Shown: positions 20,863-31,271, counted from the first letter of the stretch. The stretch: 49,339 nucleotides of DNA from Apostichopus parvimensis (GCA_000934455.1 KN882213.1:46048-95386), one strand, 5' to 3'. Translations and numbers: made by a program. Notes: generated from the letters alone by a model not told the origin.

Positions 20863-20874
20863 TTGACAACTCTG

Positions 20875-20882
20875 CTAGACAG
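20875..20882. repeat. Right 8-bp target-site duplication of hAT-1
   Basis: CTAGACAG, identical to the left flank at 15916-15923. Confidence 0.95.
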
Positions 20883-23800
20883 GAAGGTCCTTTTAGTCTT
20901 GTGAGGCAAACTGCAGGCAGGAAAACATATAAGCAGGGAGTTGTGTTGTACAAAATATTAACCACCGTTGTACATCAATGTATATATATCATGTTGCATA
21001 CGCGTAAAATCACACAAATTTGCTACATGAACCAATTAGGGGAATACCTTCACAGACTAGGTACATGCACACATGGAGACACTCGTTGCAAAATCAAGAA
21101 AAGTGAAGTTAAGTTACAGACTACAGACCATGTACTACACATGCACGAGAACATGCTTTTCTTCGTCAGAATTTTTTGACAGTGCTGACTGAATAAAACA
21201 TGATTTTGTAACTAGTGTGTCCAGTGTGATTAACATATTGCATCAATAGAAATAAATTATCAGAGGGGTTTTGTCCCCTCTTTAGATCCCTCTTCCACAT
21301 GATTTATTCATTTCTCGTATGAGTCAATCATTTCCATGTTCAGAATGTACACCAAAGAAAAAAATCAGTTTCAGTTATTGAATTTCCAAATATTTTCAAC
21401 TCTGGTGATGAAATATCATTGAAGGTTCATATCACTCGGTGTTTTACAGTTACCAAATGTAGTTCCATGTCATCATTGCCAAGCCGGGTCAACTGCAGAT
21501 AATGACATCTTGTTTTATCTTCTATCATTTGCAGGTATTTTCTGTGCAGCATTCCAGAAAAAAATCAGTCGAAAGACTGGGAAGGAGGTTCAGAGAAAGT
21601 GTGAACTCTCGGGTTGCATCTTTCGTCAGAGATCTTGCGGATTTTGAATGAATGGAAATTGATTTTATCCTTACCCTCCCAACAGTCAACCTATTCTTAA
21701 GATAACATACAGTATCTTGCCTACTATGCATACCCTGGAGCTCAAGCAAACAAACAAAACGTATTGAGAATTATCTTTATTTTCATGGAAAGAAAATAGA
21801 GACATGTTACTTTGAAGTCCTCATAAGCTAGATTCCCGCTTTTATTCAGAAAAATTTGTGATCTGTCAAATACTGTGTGAAAGGTACCTTGTACGTTTGC
21901 AGAGAGGACATATGCATTGCAAGGAAAAACATTTTTTTTTATGATTGATTCATGAGTTGTTGGGGAAGTCCCAAAAAGTCGAGTCAGCCTGAGATTCCCT
22001 GTTTTATTGCCTGATTGTTTTTTCTTTCTTTGAGCCTAGTGCAAATATTTTATAAGGAATTGATCTACAGTAGCATGATACAGTTGGAGTGTTATTATTT
22101 ACTGGTAAAATATCCTTGAAAAGTGGATCAATTGGTACGCAACTTGTGCATATTTTAGTGTGTTTTTATAAGGTCACACAGTCTAGGAGAGTAAGAGGTA
22201 ACGGTTCACTCATTCTTAACCATAAAACGTTTAATGGTTACCAAGGAACATTTATAAAGGATAGATCATGGCTACCACTCAAAACCCTTTGTGAAAAAAG
22301 TAACTCTTCATTTGGTCAAAAACTTCTTAAAAACCATGTTTTAGTAAAAAAAATCAATTTGTTGAAGATAGCAGTAAAGATAGCATAAAGTATTATGATA
22401 CCTGTCAATACTTGAGTATTTCTTTGAAGCTTTTAGTGTCTATTTTGAGAAGAACAGTGTTTCAGTGTACATTCATATATTTGGACAACATTTTGCATTT
22501 TAATTCAAAAACAAGCAATGCTATCAAATGAATGAAACACATGAGAAATCTGTAAGATTGTTAATTGCATGAAAAGAAAGGAGAGACTTCCTTTGTAACT
22601 TCACTTTTGTAGAAACAAGTGTTAAGGTAACAATTTACTGAATTTAATGAATATAATTTAAATTTGAAAAATGATTGTTGTGGCTGAACAATCCAACGTT
22701 CCAGCCAGTGTGTTCTGGTGCACTCCTATGAGAGTTTGGTCGTAATTTTTGAACAATTTCTTTCACATTTGTTGAAATTTTCAACCGTTCTTTTCAATAA
22801 ATTGTAAGAAACCTTTTCTTTTTATTTGACGTTTGACCCAACATTTTATATTTCAGGAATGTCTGTGGGAGACCTGGTAGTTTCACAAATATATTTTCTG
22901 CCAAAAGTTAGGGTGGTCATGTATTAGATCATTGGCATCTAAGATGTTTCAAAATCCACATTCAATAGATTTCATATACTAATAGGTGTCAATAAAGTAA
23001 TGGTGGTTTATTCGTTACGGTAAATTGAACAGTTAAATAGTTTATTAATCAAGTAATGGGTCACTAGATTAACCTCAAAGTAATGTTCAATAGCATTGTA
23101 TTAGTGTATCTGGTTGCTTTTCTGTTGTAACATACTAGATCCATCTTCATAGCTCTTTTTGTCATGGACAGAATGGCATTTCAAAATGTTTAGGTTGGAT
23201 AGCCTAATGTTTTCAACAAGAGGTATACTATACGAAGCATTATGTGATGTTAGAAATCTTTGAATTATTTTTAAAAAAAGTTTTAACCTACAATGTTTTT
23301 TGCATTCAAGAAATGTTTAGGTGACAAAATGGCCGGACATGTCGATTTACCAATTTTTAATTTGTGTTGAATAAACATTCAAACAGTTTGCTTTAACTTC
23401 TAAACAAAGTTGATGTGGATTTACTACAAGTTTGTGGAAATATCAAAATTGCTGGTTATCTTGATAAAAATCACTAATTAACAGACTCAAAGATGTTTGT
23501 AAGGTTTGATTTGACTAAATTTACACAGAAATGAAGCTTACGATAAATATATATTCCAGGTGTGACTCTGCATGCTTTTATATTGTTCTTGCATTACAGT
23601 AAGCTCGGACGGTATCCTGGTACTTCTGTAAGTACCAGTCCTATGGCATCTGTACTACCCAGTACTGACCATGGAGAAATAGACTGGTAATTCCTGTGCT
23701 CAAAACTAATACAAAAAAGAACAAATAATCAGTGAAATTGAAACCACTCATTACCGGTATATGTTGATTTTCTTGAGGATTCTATTTCATTTGATTTATT

Positions 23801-24600
23801 AAAAGTATAGATTATTTACATTTATCGTAATATGTGCATTTGCTAATATGAATCAGTCAATGATTTGTGGACCCAAGTAAAGTATAGATCATTTATTTCA
23901 CATGGGGTGTTTGATTTTTACACTACCAATGACAGTTGATTTCTTTCTGGAGCGCTGACAAAAATAGGTGTTGCCATACATGCACATTTAGACCATATTC
24001 GTGCACGAACAATGCTCACACACACCACATATGTAGCATGTTTTCTATTTTCATTGATTTAAGAATAGTGATGCATTTATTCTTCCAATTATACTGGACC
24101 TTCGAAAACATGTATTTTGAAGGGAAATTATTGGTTCGCGAAATTTATAGTGTGATAACAAGAAAAAAATTCCTGATTGGCTTAACATTTCTAACTGCAC
24201 TGAGTGCACAGTTTCTACATTAAAGTGCAGCTAATTCGTTCTTGCTGCTTGTAGACACATGAAATTTTTTTTTATAACTTTGTATAAATACCATCCTTTA
24301 TTTCAATATCTTATACTGTGTTACAAGCTGTTTTGTCTGAAGACAAACATTACAATAAAGGAAATATGTGAAATAAACTTTTAGAAGTTTTTGTCTTTTT
24401 TTGGAGAAAGTTTTTGTTTTCTTAATAACACACATGTTGTAAGCAACCTTGTTTGAAGGCAAGAAATTGTGTATTAATAGCTGTCAGTTGCAGATGCGAA
24501 TTTTTCCTGTTAGGGTTTGATTGAATTGTCACTTTCTTCATGGAAAACTCTATCGGTTGTTAAGTGATAGTTAATAGCAGAGAACTACTGTTTTCCCCTT
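20883..24600. other. Long AT-rich stretch without recognised genes
   Basis: About 3.7 kb of AT-rich sequence. ORFs of 60-99 codons exist (for example 22089-22388), but none shows a family signature, and stop density is what chance predicts. A small hairpin GGTACTT-CTGT-AAGTACC lies near 23618. I see no RNA gene. Confidence 0.5.
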
Positions 24601-24955
24601 AAAGTTTACAATAGCAAACAATTTAATATTTATCACTTACAGTAAAATACTCTTCCTGCAATAACAAATTTACAGTAGCAAAAAATTGAATATTTATCAT
24701 TTACAGTCAAATAGTGTTTCCTAAAATAATCGATTTACAGTAATTGATTTTATTACTGTATCATTTTACAGTAATGTACTGTTTTCTCCAATAATTGATC
24801 TACAGTAATAGATTTTATTACTGTAACATTTTACAGTATAGTACTGTAGATATATTTTACAGCAAGAGGTGTTTTACCGTAAAATTTACAGTAAGTTACT
24901 GGCAACTCTGCTGCCAGTAATTTACTGTAAAGTTTACAGATAATTGTTAACAGTG
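24600..24955. mobile_element. TTTACAGTA-rich repeat, CACTGTTAA-type end
   Basis: TTTACAGTA and its complement TACTGTAAA recur about a dozen times. A unit of about 62 bp (ATTTTATTACTGTA, CATTTTACAGTA, GTACTGT) is tandemly doubled at 24740-24850. The right end, read on the minus strand, begins CACTGTTAACAATTATCTG, related to the element at 4420. An inverted pair TTACTGGCA...CTGCCAGTAA lies at 24895-24920. This is probably a MITE-like element whose left border I cannot fix. Confidence 0.55.
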
Positions 24956-25734
24956 TATGTAATACACCAGATATAAAACTAATAATTGATCCTTGATTTT
25001 TGGCTCATGCATACTTTTTTAAGAAAGTCTCACATGAAAGAACCTGGGCACGAAAACCAAACAACAGAACGACTGATCCGTTCTGAAGACCAGTCCCCTT
25101 GCATCGATACTGGGACTGTGTGATCATCGTCAGGTGTGTAACCTCGAGAGGGACCAGACACAACACATGATCTTAGCCAAAAGCCGGTGCTTATCTTATC
25201 CTTAATGATAATGTTGGTCTCTTCAACCACATATTTAGTACACAGCATAAATTTGTGCCAAAAGAGGCATTGAGGCTACTGTTCAGAATGAAATTTTTAC
25301 TGATATATGCTCAAGTAATCAATGCCCTAACTGATCTTTAGAAAAATTAGTAATTACTATCGCAAGAATACCTATTTTAATTAACCATCTGTACATTGTG
25401 ACAGTTAATGGTGTATTTACATGTTTCGCTTTTAATAAACACCATTTAAAACGGAAGAAAGAAGTTCTTAGTTCATAAGTAAACACTTGGGAAGTGTCAG
25501 TAATATTTATGTGCGACCTTCGATTTGTTATCACTTACTCAGTCCCATGACTGTGAAGTCGTCGGGGAGACATAACGGTTGCAGCTGACATCGTCCTCCA
25601 TGCAGATCTGTTAGCAGCAGATTTTTGATACCAATAGTGAAAAAAAAAATAATTCAGCTTTCATCCAGCGGTTGCCCTATGCGGAATCGGAGTCGAGTCT
25701 AACATACGTTGTTTGTTCATTAATTACAAACTAG
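24956..25734. other. Noncoding, with a U2-like segment
   Basis: No protein gene seen. It contains the minus-strand U2-like segment described separately and ends at the acceptor of Harbinger exon B (CTAG at 25731-25734). Confidence 0.4.
25151..25190 (-). ncRNA. U2 snRNA 5'-end-like segment
   Basis: Read on the minus strand, CGGCTTTTGGCTAAGATCA followed by GTGT-GT-TCTG resembles the strongly conserved first 40-45 nucleotides of U2 snRNA, including the 5' stem-loop. The branch-point-pairing GUAGUA is changed (GTTGTG), and no Sm site or U2 3' stem-loops follow, so it is not a functional U2 gene. It may be a U2-derived retro-pseudogene, the head of a snRNA-derived SINE, or coincidence. The comparison is from memory of the U2 consensus. 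Confidence 0.35.
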
Positions 25735-25840
25735 ATTCATGGATGTTAATGTCGGTTGGCCAGGTCAAGTACATGATGCCAGGATATTAGCGAATTCCTG
25801 CATCTTCAGGAAGGCAGAAGCGGGAACATTTCTCCCAAAC
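25735..25840 (+). pseudogene. HARBI1/Harbinger-like nuclease, exon B
   Basis: This 106-bp exon begins in phase 2, as needed to follow exon A (4386), and restores an Arg codon across the junction. It encodes FMDVNVGWPGQVHDARILAN, the core DDE_Tnp_4 block with the second catalytic Asp in VHDAR, then a Phe-Leu-Pro end. It terminates before GTAAGT in phase 0. It is intact as an exon. On its own it could be a processed fragment, but the exact phase match favours one gene. Confidence 0.85.
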
Positions 25841-26451
25841 GTAAGTCACCATTGAAATAGCATTCTTCGGCTGCCATTTAAAACAACATGAACCAAATGG
25901 AAACAATGATGCAAATTGCCCACAAAATACTGGAAAATTAGTTCAAATGGTATCAAAAACACAAGCAATGACAACCAAATGACCACAGATTAAGTGTTCC
26001 ATAGGTAAGCATTCGCTGAACTATATAAAAAAATCTATCAAAACAAGGACATCATAACGAAATGCTCTCTTTATTAACAGTGAGATAAGTAACCAACCAC
26101 AAACTTTCGAAATGTCAATTACTTAGTTATCAACGATGTTGTTTAGAAGCTTGACTAGTGTAGTTTCACTTCCAATAATCAAGTGAAATGCTATAAATTA
26201 TAAATTGTTGTGACTCGGATTCGAACAATAACATATGCTTAAAATAGTCTAGAAAAGTGCCCAAGCGGCGGAGATGTGAGTAAAACATTTCTATGAATCT
26301 GTTTGAGAAAACTCAAAATGCGGACTTGGATTGCTCTTATGTAATCCTATGTTATCTAATATATAAATATACATAATAAATATTACATATATATTATGTG
26401 TATGTATGTTTAATCACTAGACAGATAGTGAATTGCATTTAATATTCACAG

Positions 26452-26830
26452 CTTTGTCGCACCATTGAAGGTCAGGAAGTTCCAATAGTAATCCTGGGAG
26501 TCCCAAACTATCCACTCGTTCCTTGGTTGATGAAGGGGTTTTCTGACACAGGCCGACTAACAGAAGGCCAAAAGCTTTTCAATTACAAATTTAGTAGAGC
26601 ACGTTTGGTCGTCGGAAATGATTTGGAAGACTTAACGGGAAATGGCGTTGTTTGTTGAAAAGGAACGACAGCATAGAAAAGTTTACCGACCCAAGTGATA
26701 GCCTGTTGCATTCTTCACAACTTATGTGAATCAAGGAGGGATGATGGCTGGAGGAAGCGGAGGAATATCGGCAACAAGAGTTACATGAAGATCCCCATGA
26801 CGACGAAGATAATACCCGTGATATTAATTA
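26452..26830 (+). pseudogene. HARBI1/Harbinger-like nuclease, exon C
   Basis: Acceptor CACAG at 26451, phase 0. Encodes GVPNYPLVPWLMKGFSDTGR, LTEGQKLFNYKFSRARLVV, then a one-base frameshift near 26622 into FGRLNGKWRCLLKRND, another near 26670 into VIACCILHNLCESR. The family's catalytic Glu (normally VVENAFGRLK) is replaced by Gly (VVGN). The remaining tail is basic. Loss of Glu plus frameshifts mean no nuclease activity. The order and spacing are those of a HARBI1 C-terminal half. Confidence 0.85.
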
Positions 26831-27230
26831 GGCCTATATATTTATTGATGATATATTTTAGACAATAACCGTAACTAGAAAACTTCATACTAAATTTAGA
26901 TCCAGATTTTCCCTACACGATGCTAGGTATCTTTAAGCGAATTTGCTCATTACATATGCCTTTTGCACTTATTTCTTTCCACGGGCGTGCTTCGCGAAAT
27001 TTCCGCAGGTACAGATAAAATTACCGGAGTGCATTTTCCTTACAGTCGAGTACATTATGTCATGAAATAGTAATACTGCCTCTTTGATGTTACCGAAAAA
27101 CTCCATCGAGACATCGTACAGGCCCTTTATATATTTATGTAGGTCAAGGAATCAGTTTTCTCACGAGAAGTTTTAACTATCTTATTGAATCTTGTTACAG
27201 GGCCTTTTCCCAAAATAGATTCCATTGTGT
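26831..27230. other. Noncoding
   Basis: I see no gene. A TAGGCCTA octamer lies at 26829-26836. The stretch precedes the heat-shock-type promoter. Confidence 0.4.
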
Positions 27231-27235
27231 CTGTA

Positions 27236-27253
27236 GAACATTCGAGAAGGTTC
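27236..27253 (+). promoter_or_regulatory. Four-unit heat-shock element
   Basis: GAACATTCGAGAAGGTTC is four perfect alternating nGAAn units (GAA at 27236, TTC at 27241, GAA at 27246, TTC at 27251), the binding site expected for trimeric HSF1. A second, two-unit site GAAGTTTC lies at 27269-27276. They are about 170-220 bases upstream of the predicted transcription start. Confidence 0.75.
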
Positions 27254-27308
27254 TTCTCACGTGGTATGGAAGTTTCCATAAGAAAGGGGTGGACTTCCAA
27301 ACTTCCAA

Positions 27309-27313
27309 CCAAT
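27309..27313 (+). promoter_or_regulatory. CCAAT box
   Basis: CCAAT in AACCAATCAGGG, about 115 bases upstream of the TATA box. An inverted copy, ATTGG, lies at 27377-27381. These are NF-Y-type sites, as in vertebrate and invertebrate heat-shock promoters. Confidence 0.55.
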
Positions 27314-27423
27314 CAGGGCAGATCAGTGCTTTGTAGACTAATTTTTATATTGTTAGCTATGCAGGATGAGCAGATTATTGGCTGCCTTCTGATTGTGCGC
27401 AGTGGGATTTTATAGAAGTAAGG

Positions 27424-27432
27424 TATAAAAGG
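27424..27432 (+). promoter_or_regulatory. TATA box
   Basis: TATAAAAGG within GGTATAAAAGGCGGC, a strong TATA box. Transcription would start at about 27454-27458. The downstream sequence has no splice site or long ORF that I recognise. The first ATG in a reasonable context is at 27685, giving only a short ORF that runs into hAT-2. The promoter could belong to a heat-inducible host gene whose body was lost or lies elsewhere, or to the LTR of a retroelement. Confidence 0.7.
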
Positions 27433-27439
27433 CGGCATG

Positions 27440-27767
27440 CTCCCGCAAGTTCGTCACTTCGTCGTCACTTCGTCACCATTTCATCACTCCTTCAAATTGC
27501 GTAATTGACGGAGTAAAATCATTGTAATTTTGTTTTATTTGTAAGAGAATCGACAGAGAAGAAATTATACCGAATCACTAAATCAAATCCGATCTTGTCA
27601 ACTTGTTTTTTTCTGAGAACTCATTGTTTTCTTTTATCTTCCGTTCGAGACGTGTCCTGAAGAAGCCTAAAATACGGCATCAAGATGACCCCAGTACCTT
27701 TCTTTCGCGAGTCCCGATATAGTATTACATGTCGGAGGAGCCGGGCTCGACACTATATTACAATTAG
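27440..27767 (+). other. Leader downstream of heat-shock-type promoter
   Basis: Possible 5' UTR. GTCACTTCGTC is repeated twice near the start. An ATG at 27685 opens a frame MTPVPFFRESRYS, which faintly resembles the N-terminus of small heat-shock proteins. Without the hAT-2 insertion the frame would stop after about 30 codons, so I do not call a gene. The sequence ends with ATTAG, which is the duplicated target of hAT-2. Confidence 0.35.
27763..27767. repeat. Left flank duplication of hAT-2
   Basis: ATTAG directly before the left terminus, repeated at 31272-31276 directly after the right one. Five bases is shorter than the usual hAT 8, although hAT subgroups with 5- or 6-bp duplications are described. 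Confidence 0.55.
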
Positions 27768-28897
27768 CAGTGGCGGATCCAGGATTTCGCCGAAGGGGGG
27801 GGGGGCCAGATGGGAAATGCCTAATCGTCGTCCTGGGGGAGGGGTCTAAGGGGAATGGTGCCCCCTCCCCTTTGGAAAATTTCACAAAATATGGAGGTCC
27901 TCGGTGCAATCTGGTGCTACTTTTCGTGAAAGTTTGTAGTGAAATTTATTTCCAATAAATCATGTATTCATGGTTTGCCGGGCATATATTTGCAATTTCG
28001 AGCAATGAGCTGGGATTTACGTCTTTTGGGGGGAGTAGGTGGTGATGCAAACTACTTTTTACCAGGCTACTCCAGTCCATTTCATCTTGGATGCCCCCTT
28101 CGAGATGGAGACTATTGATGCAATCAGAGTGCCCCTCTCACCTTCACTTTATCAGAATGATGGTGTACTCTTTTTGCAAATTGATTTGACAAAAAATTAC
28201 ACGTGGGATATCATTAAGGTGCAATAATTTCATGTTCTTAAAAGTAGCCTCGTGAGGTCACGCAATACTAGGGTAAGTTTCAATAAAAATCTACCATTCT
28301 TACATGAATCACTAGGCAATGGATGAGTATCTTCATGTCATGTGGGTATCTCGATCGAACAGATGACGGAATAAACCTCGAACTATCTCATGACTCCATT
28401 CGATGGTGGTCCACAGAAGACATAATTAATAGAGTTTATCCCCATAAGGAACTTTCTGAGCAGCGATACATAAATTTCTAACAGCTGTATCTAGAATCAA
28501 TGATTCCAGCATAATAAATAGTCATTTTGAATACTTTTAATAATGATAGCAACAATAACAGATAAACAGAATAGCTAAAATTTAGAAAGGGCAGTCTGTA
28601 TCCAGAGGAAGTTGTCCAATCTCAGTCTACGGGCAGCAAAACCGTTAAAACATGCAAGTCATGCCATCATGGTACTGATAATAGTCAACTCTGAAATGTT
28701 GTCATCATAAAAATAACCCCTTGCCATAGGGACTAAAAGAGTGTGGACTGTCAATACTCATACAAAGAAAGGCACAGCTATATTGTCTCAGAATGTTCCT
28801 GAATAATGGAGGAGATTGTCAAGTGGGTTGCAAAGCATCATTCGTCTGGTATTCCTCCTTGCATACATGTCAATTATAATGTCGTAGTTAGCTTTAT

Positions 28898-30827
28898 TCA
28901 CTTGTGTACGTATAACAACACCAGAGCATTCAGCCGTTCGTTCTCCATTGTTGACCTTAGTTTGTTTTTTATTAACTTCAATACCGAGTGGCTTCTTTCT
29001 ACAGATGCAGATGACACTGGTAACATTAGCAGGAGCCTCAAGATTTGAGTGATGTTGGGGTAGAATGATTTATTCATACGGTTCAGAGTTTCCTCTTTAT
29101 CCTTTGGCCTGTCTTCGATGGTACTACGCCATTCTCTCTTCCACAGGTTGATCTCATGGGTGAAGGTATTTGGAGAGGGCATGTCTGCAGCATAGAATTG
29201 GTGAATATCGGACATCTCACCATTAACATTGTGTATGTGTGCGGGTAGTAGGCTGAGAGATCTAGCTGCCACTTTACTGGCATGCGTGAATCTGGAGTTG
29301 AATTCGGAGATTAAGTGGTCTAGGGATGTTATGAAAATAGCTTTCCTCCAGTAGTCTTCAGGAGAGTTGGCTTCGATATTGGAGCGCATGGTTTGCCGAC
29401 CGCATCTCCTAGGCATAGATAGTTCAACTTGAACATATTCCTTCCCCGCTAAAGTTTGTGCGTTTTGCCAGACCTCTCTGAATTTATCCTCGGATGTTGC
29501 TCTAACATCCTTAAACTCATCGAGCACAACTTTGACTTTCTCGTGCGCTGTTATTATGTCCTGCGTCGGACCCTGTAGAAGTAGGCTCAGTGATTTTAGG
29601 TATCCTGAAAAATGAAGGTTTACTTTCAACGCTACGATGAACTTGGGACTTGTAAAATGGATGAGCAGTCCATTAGCCTGCGTCACTGATTTGGTGTCCC
29701 AGTTGCCATCCCCAGATGAAATTGATGCCAAACAATCAATCACAACCTCGAACATGTCATCTAGGTCTTGGAGTGCAGTATGGCGTTCCACCCAGCGTGT
29801 CTCACACAACATCTTCACCTTGCGCTTGTTTATCAAGCCTGCTCCCTGATCAGGTACTGCTGATGATTCTCGACGTTCACGGTTTATTTTGTCAATTTAG
29901 GCCTCCAGACACGTTTGCTTCTTAGGGGAATATCTAAAAAACAAGCCGACCTGTTTGACCGCTTGAAGCATTATTTGCATCTCTGGCAAATTACACGACT
30001 TTGATACAGCAAGGTTCAAGTCGTGGCTCATGCAGTAGTAGTACACAGCTTTGGGGTGCAAGTTCGAAATACTGGAGGCACATCCACGTCTCAAACCAGC
30101 CATGTTTCCGGCACCATCATAAGACTGCGAGCGGCATTCATTCATGCTCAGGCCGATTCCGTCAATCTTATCAAGAATCTGTTTAGCAAGGGCCAATCCT
30201 GTGATATTCTCACACTCGATAAATTCAACAATTCGCTCAACAGGCTTGTCATTGACTAGGTAACATAAAACTAACCCAAGCTGTTCTCTAATACTGACAT
30301 CTGTTACCTCATCTGCCTGAATACCGAACAAGGGGCCATGGTGTTGCGCGTTGATTTCTTTGATGATATGCTGCTGAATGAATTCCTTAATGCAGTTCAA
30401 TAATTCATTTTGGGTGGTTTTTGAAGAATACGTAGCACTCCTCGCGCACGTTTCAAAATGTGCTTCTAGTGTTTTGTCTCCTGATTCGATACAAAGCCGA
30501 AGGAGGCCATTGAAATTTCCACTATATCCAAATTCTTGCTAAGTTCGAGAGTGAGACAACAGGGGCGTAGCCACTGGCGGGGGGGGGGGCCGGGCCCCCA
30601 AATGATCGCAAGCCCCCTTCCCCCAAAAAATTGCTTGCCTTAAGCATTAATAGCCTAGCATATGGAGCCTGGAACCTCCAGGCCCCCGAGATGATTGCCA
30701 GTCCCCCTCACCCCCAAAAAAATCCAGCCCCCCTCCGGAAAAAATCTATCCTGGCTACGCCCCTGCCAGACAATCAGAATTGTGTTCCAAGTTCCCACAG
30801 TACAGAAGAGTGTAGTTATTTCATAAC
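28898..30827 (-). pseudogene. hAT-2 transposase (52-kDa repressor/THAP12-like)
   Basis: Minus-strand gene of the P52rIPK/DUF4371-hAT type. N-terminal residues YTLLYCGNLEHN lie at about 30785-30827; the frame then resumes across the MITE with LTLELKQEFGYSGNFNGLLR and RSATYSSKTTQNELL. Next come HGPLFGIQADEVTDVSIREQ (first Asp), SQSYDGAGNMAG (second Asp) and YYYCMSHDLNLAV. One in-frame TAA at 29897-29899 interrupts, then LCETRWVERHTAL, and the dimerisation domain ends with LPVSSASVERSHSVLKLI (catalytic Glu). Only two disabling changes are visible: the TAA and the MITE insertion. A DNA-binding exon upstream (THAP or TTF zinc finger) was not found. Confidence 0.88.
30561..30765. mobile_element. 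205-bp hAT-type MITE inside the transposase exon
   Basis: Termini CAGGGGCGTAGCCA at the left and its exact complement TGGCTACGCCCCTG at the right. Flanks TGAGACAA (30553-30560) and CCAGACAA (30766-30773) match at six of eight bases, a worn 8-bp duplication. Inside is G/C-tract sequence without ORFs. It splits the hAT-2 reading frame, whose two halves line up across it. Confidence 0.88.
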
Positions 30828-31271
30828 ATTAGGCCACACACTGTAGCAATGGTACCACAGTGATGGTATTGTTAGGGAAAACATAGGCTATCATGTGTGG
30901 ATAGCGTAGGCTTGGATTGAGTCTGTCGTGCGACCGTACCACACTCGTTTTCTCACATTTTTGAAACTAATAATTTCATATACACACTGTGCGTGCTTCT
31001 GTGCAGCATGTAGCATGTGTTGCTTTCGTCATATACTCACGTCTAGTTGCGAGTCGTTTCCCTCTCTGCTAGCTTCGTGCTTACTGGATCCGGACTGCCG
31101 CGAACGTACGTTAAAAGTGCATCGTGCTCAGTGCTTCCACACTGAAATTTTTGTTTTCCCGAAGTGGAATCAAAAATTTCCCGCATGGGGCCCTTTCCCT
31201 CGAACGCGGTAAAAAAAAATTCAGGATTTTCAAAAAGGGGGGGCCCGGCCCCCTCCCTGGATCCGCCCCTG

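Larger units (their letters stand above)
15924..20874 (+). mobile_element. Complete hAT transposon (hAT-1), inactivated
   Basis: A 4951-bp element whose ends are inverted copies of CAGAGTTG, flanked by perfect 8-bp duplications CTAGACAG. The left subterminal region (about 15932-16140) is an array of GACTCGAGTC and ACTTGAGACTTG-like words. The right one (about 20667-20860) has the same words in inverted arrangement and probably binds the transposase. Inside is a plus-strand transposase gene with at least one clear intron. AATAAA signals lie at 20156 and 20555. Two frameshifts and one nonsense codon disable the gene. The perfect target duplication says that the insertion itself is not very old or that the site has been spared. 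Confidence 0.95.
27768..31271 (-). mobile_element. hAT transposon with THAP12-like transposase (hAT-2)
   Basis: A 3504-bp element bounded by CAGTGGCGGATCCAGG at the left and the complement of CAGGGGCGGATCCAGG at the right (15 of 16 matches). Poly-G stretches follow both termini. The transposase gene is on the minus strand and occupies about half of the element. A 205-bp MITE (30561-30765) is nested within it. The region between the left end and 28898 holds no gene that I recognise. The left end abuts the promoter's leader. Confidence 0.82.

Noticed and set aside
22089-22388. 99-codon ORF as a gene
   Set aside because: No recognisable domain, AT-rich composition and a length that chance ORFs reach in such sequence.
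27655-27690. Second hammerhead ribozyme (CTGAAGA with a GCC/GGC stem)
   Set aside because: The required GAAA after stem II is missing and no stem I pairing was found.
27000-27762. Solo LTR containing the heat-shock promoter
   Set aside because: A plausible TTACA end exists, but no matching TG start with a flanking duplication was found. It is kept only as an alternative explanation.
27685-27767. Start of a small heat-shock protein gene (MTPVPFF...)
   Set aside because: Only a few residues resemble that family, and without the hAT-2 insertion the frame stops after about 30 codons.
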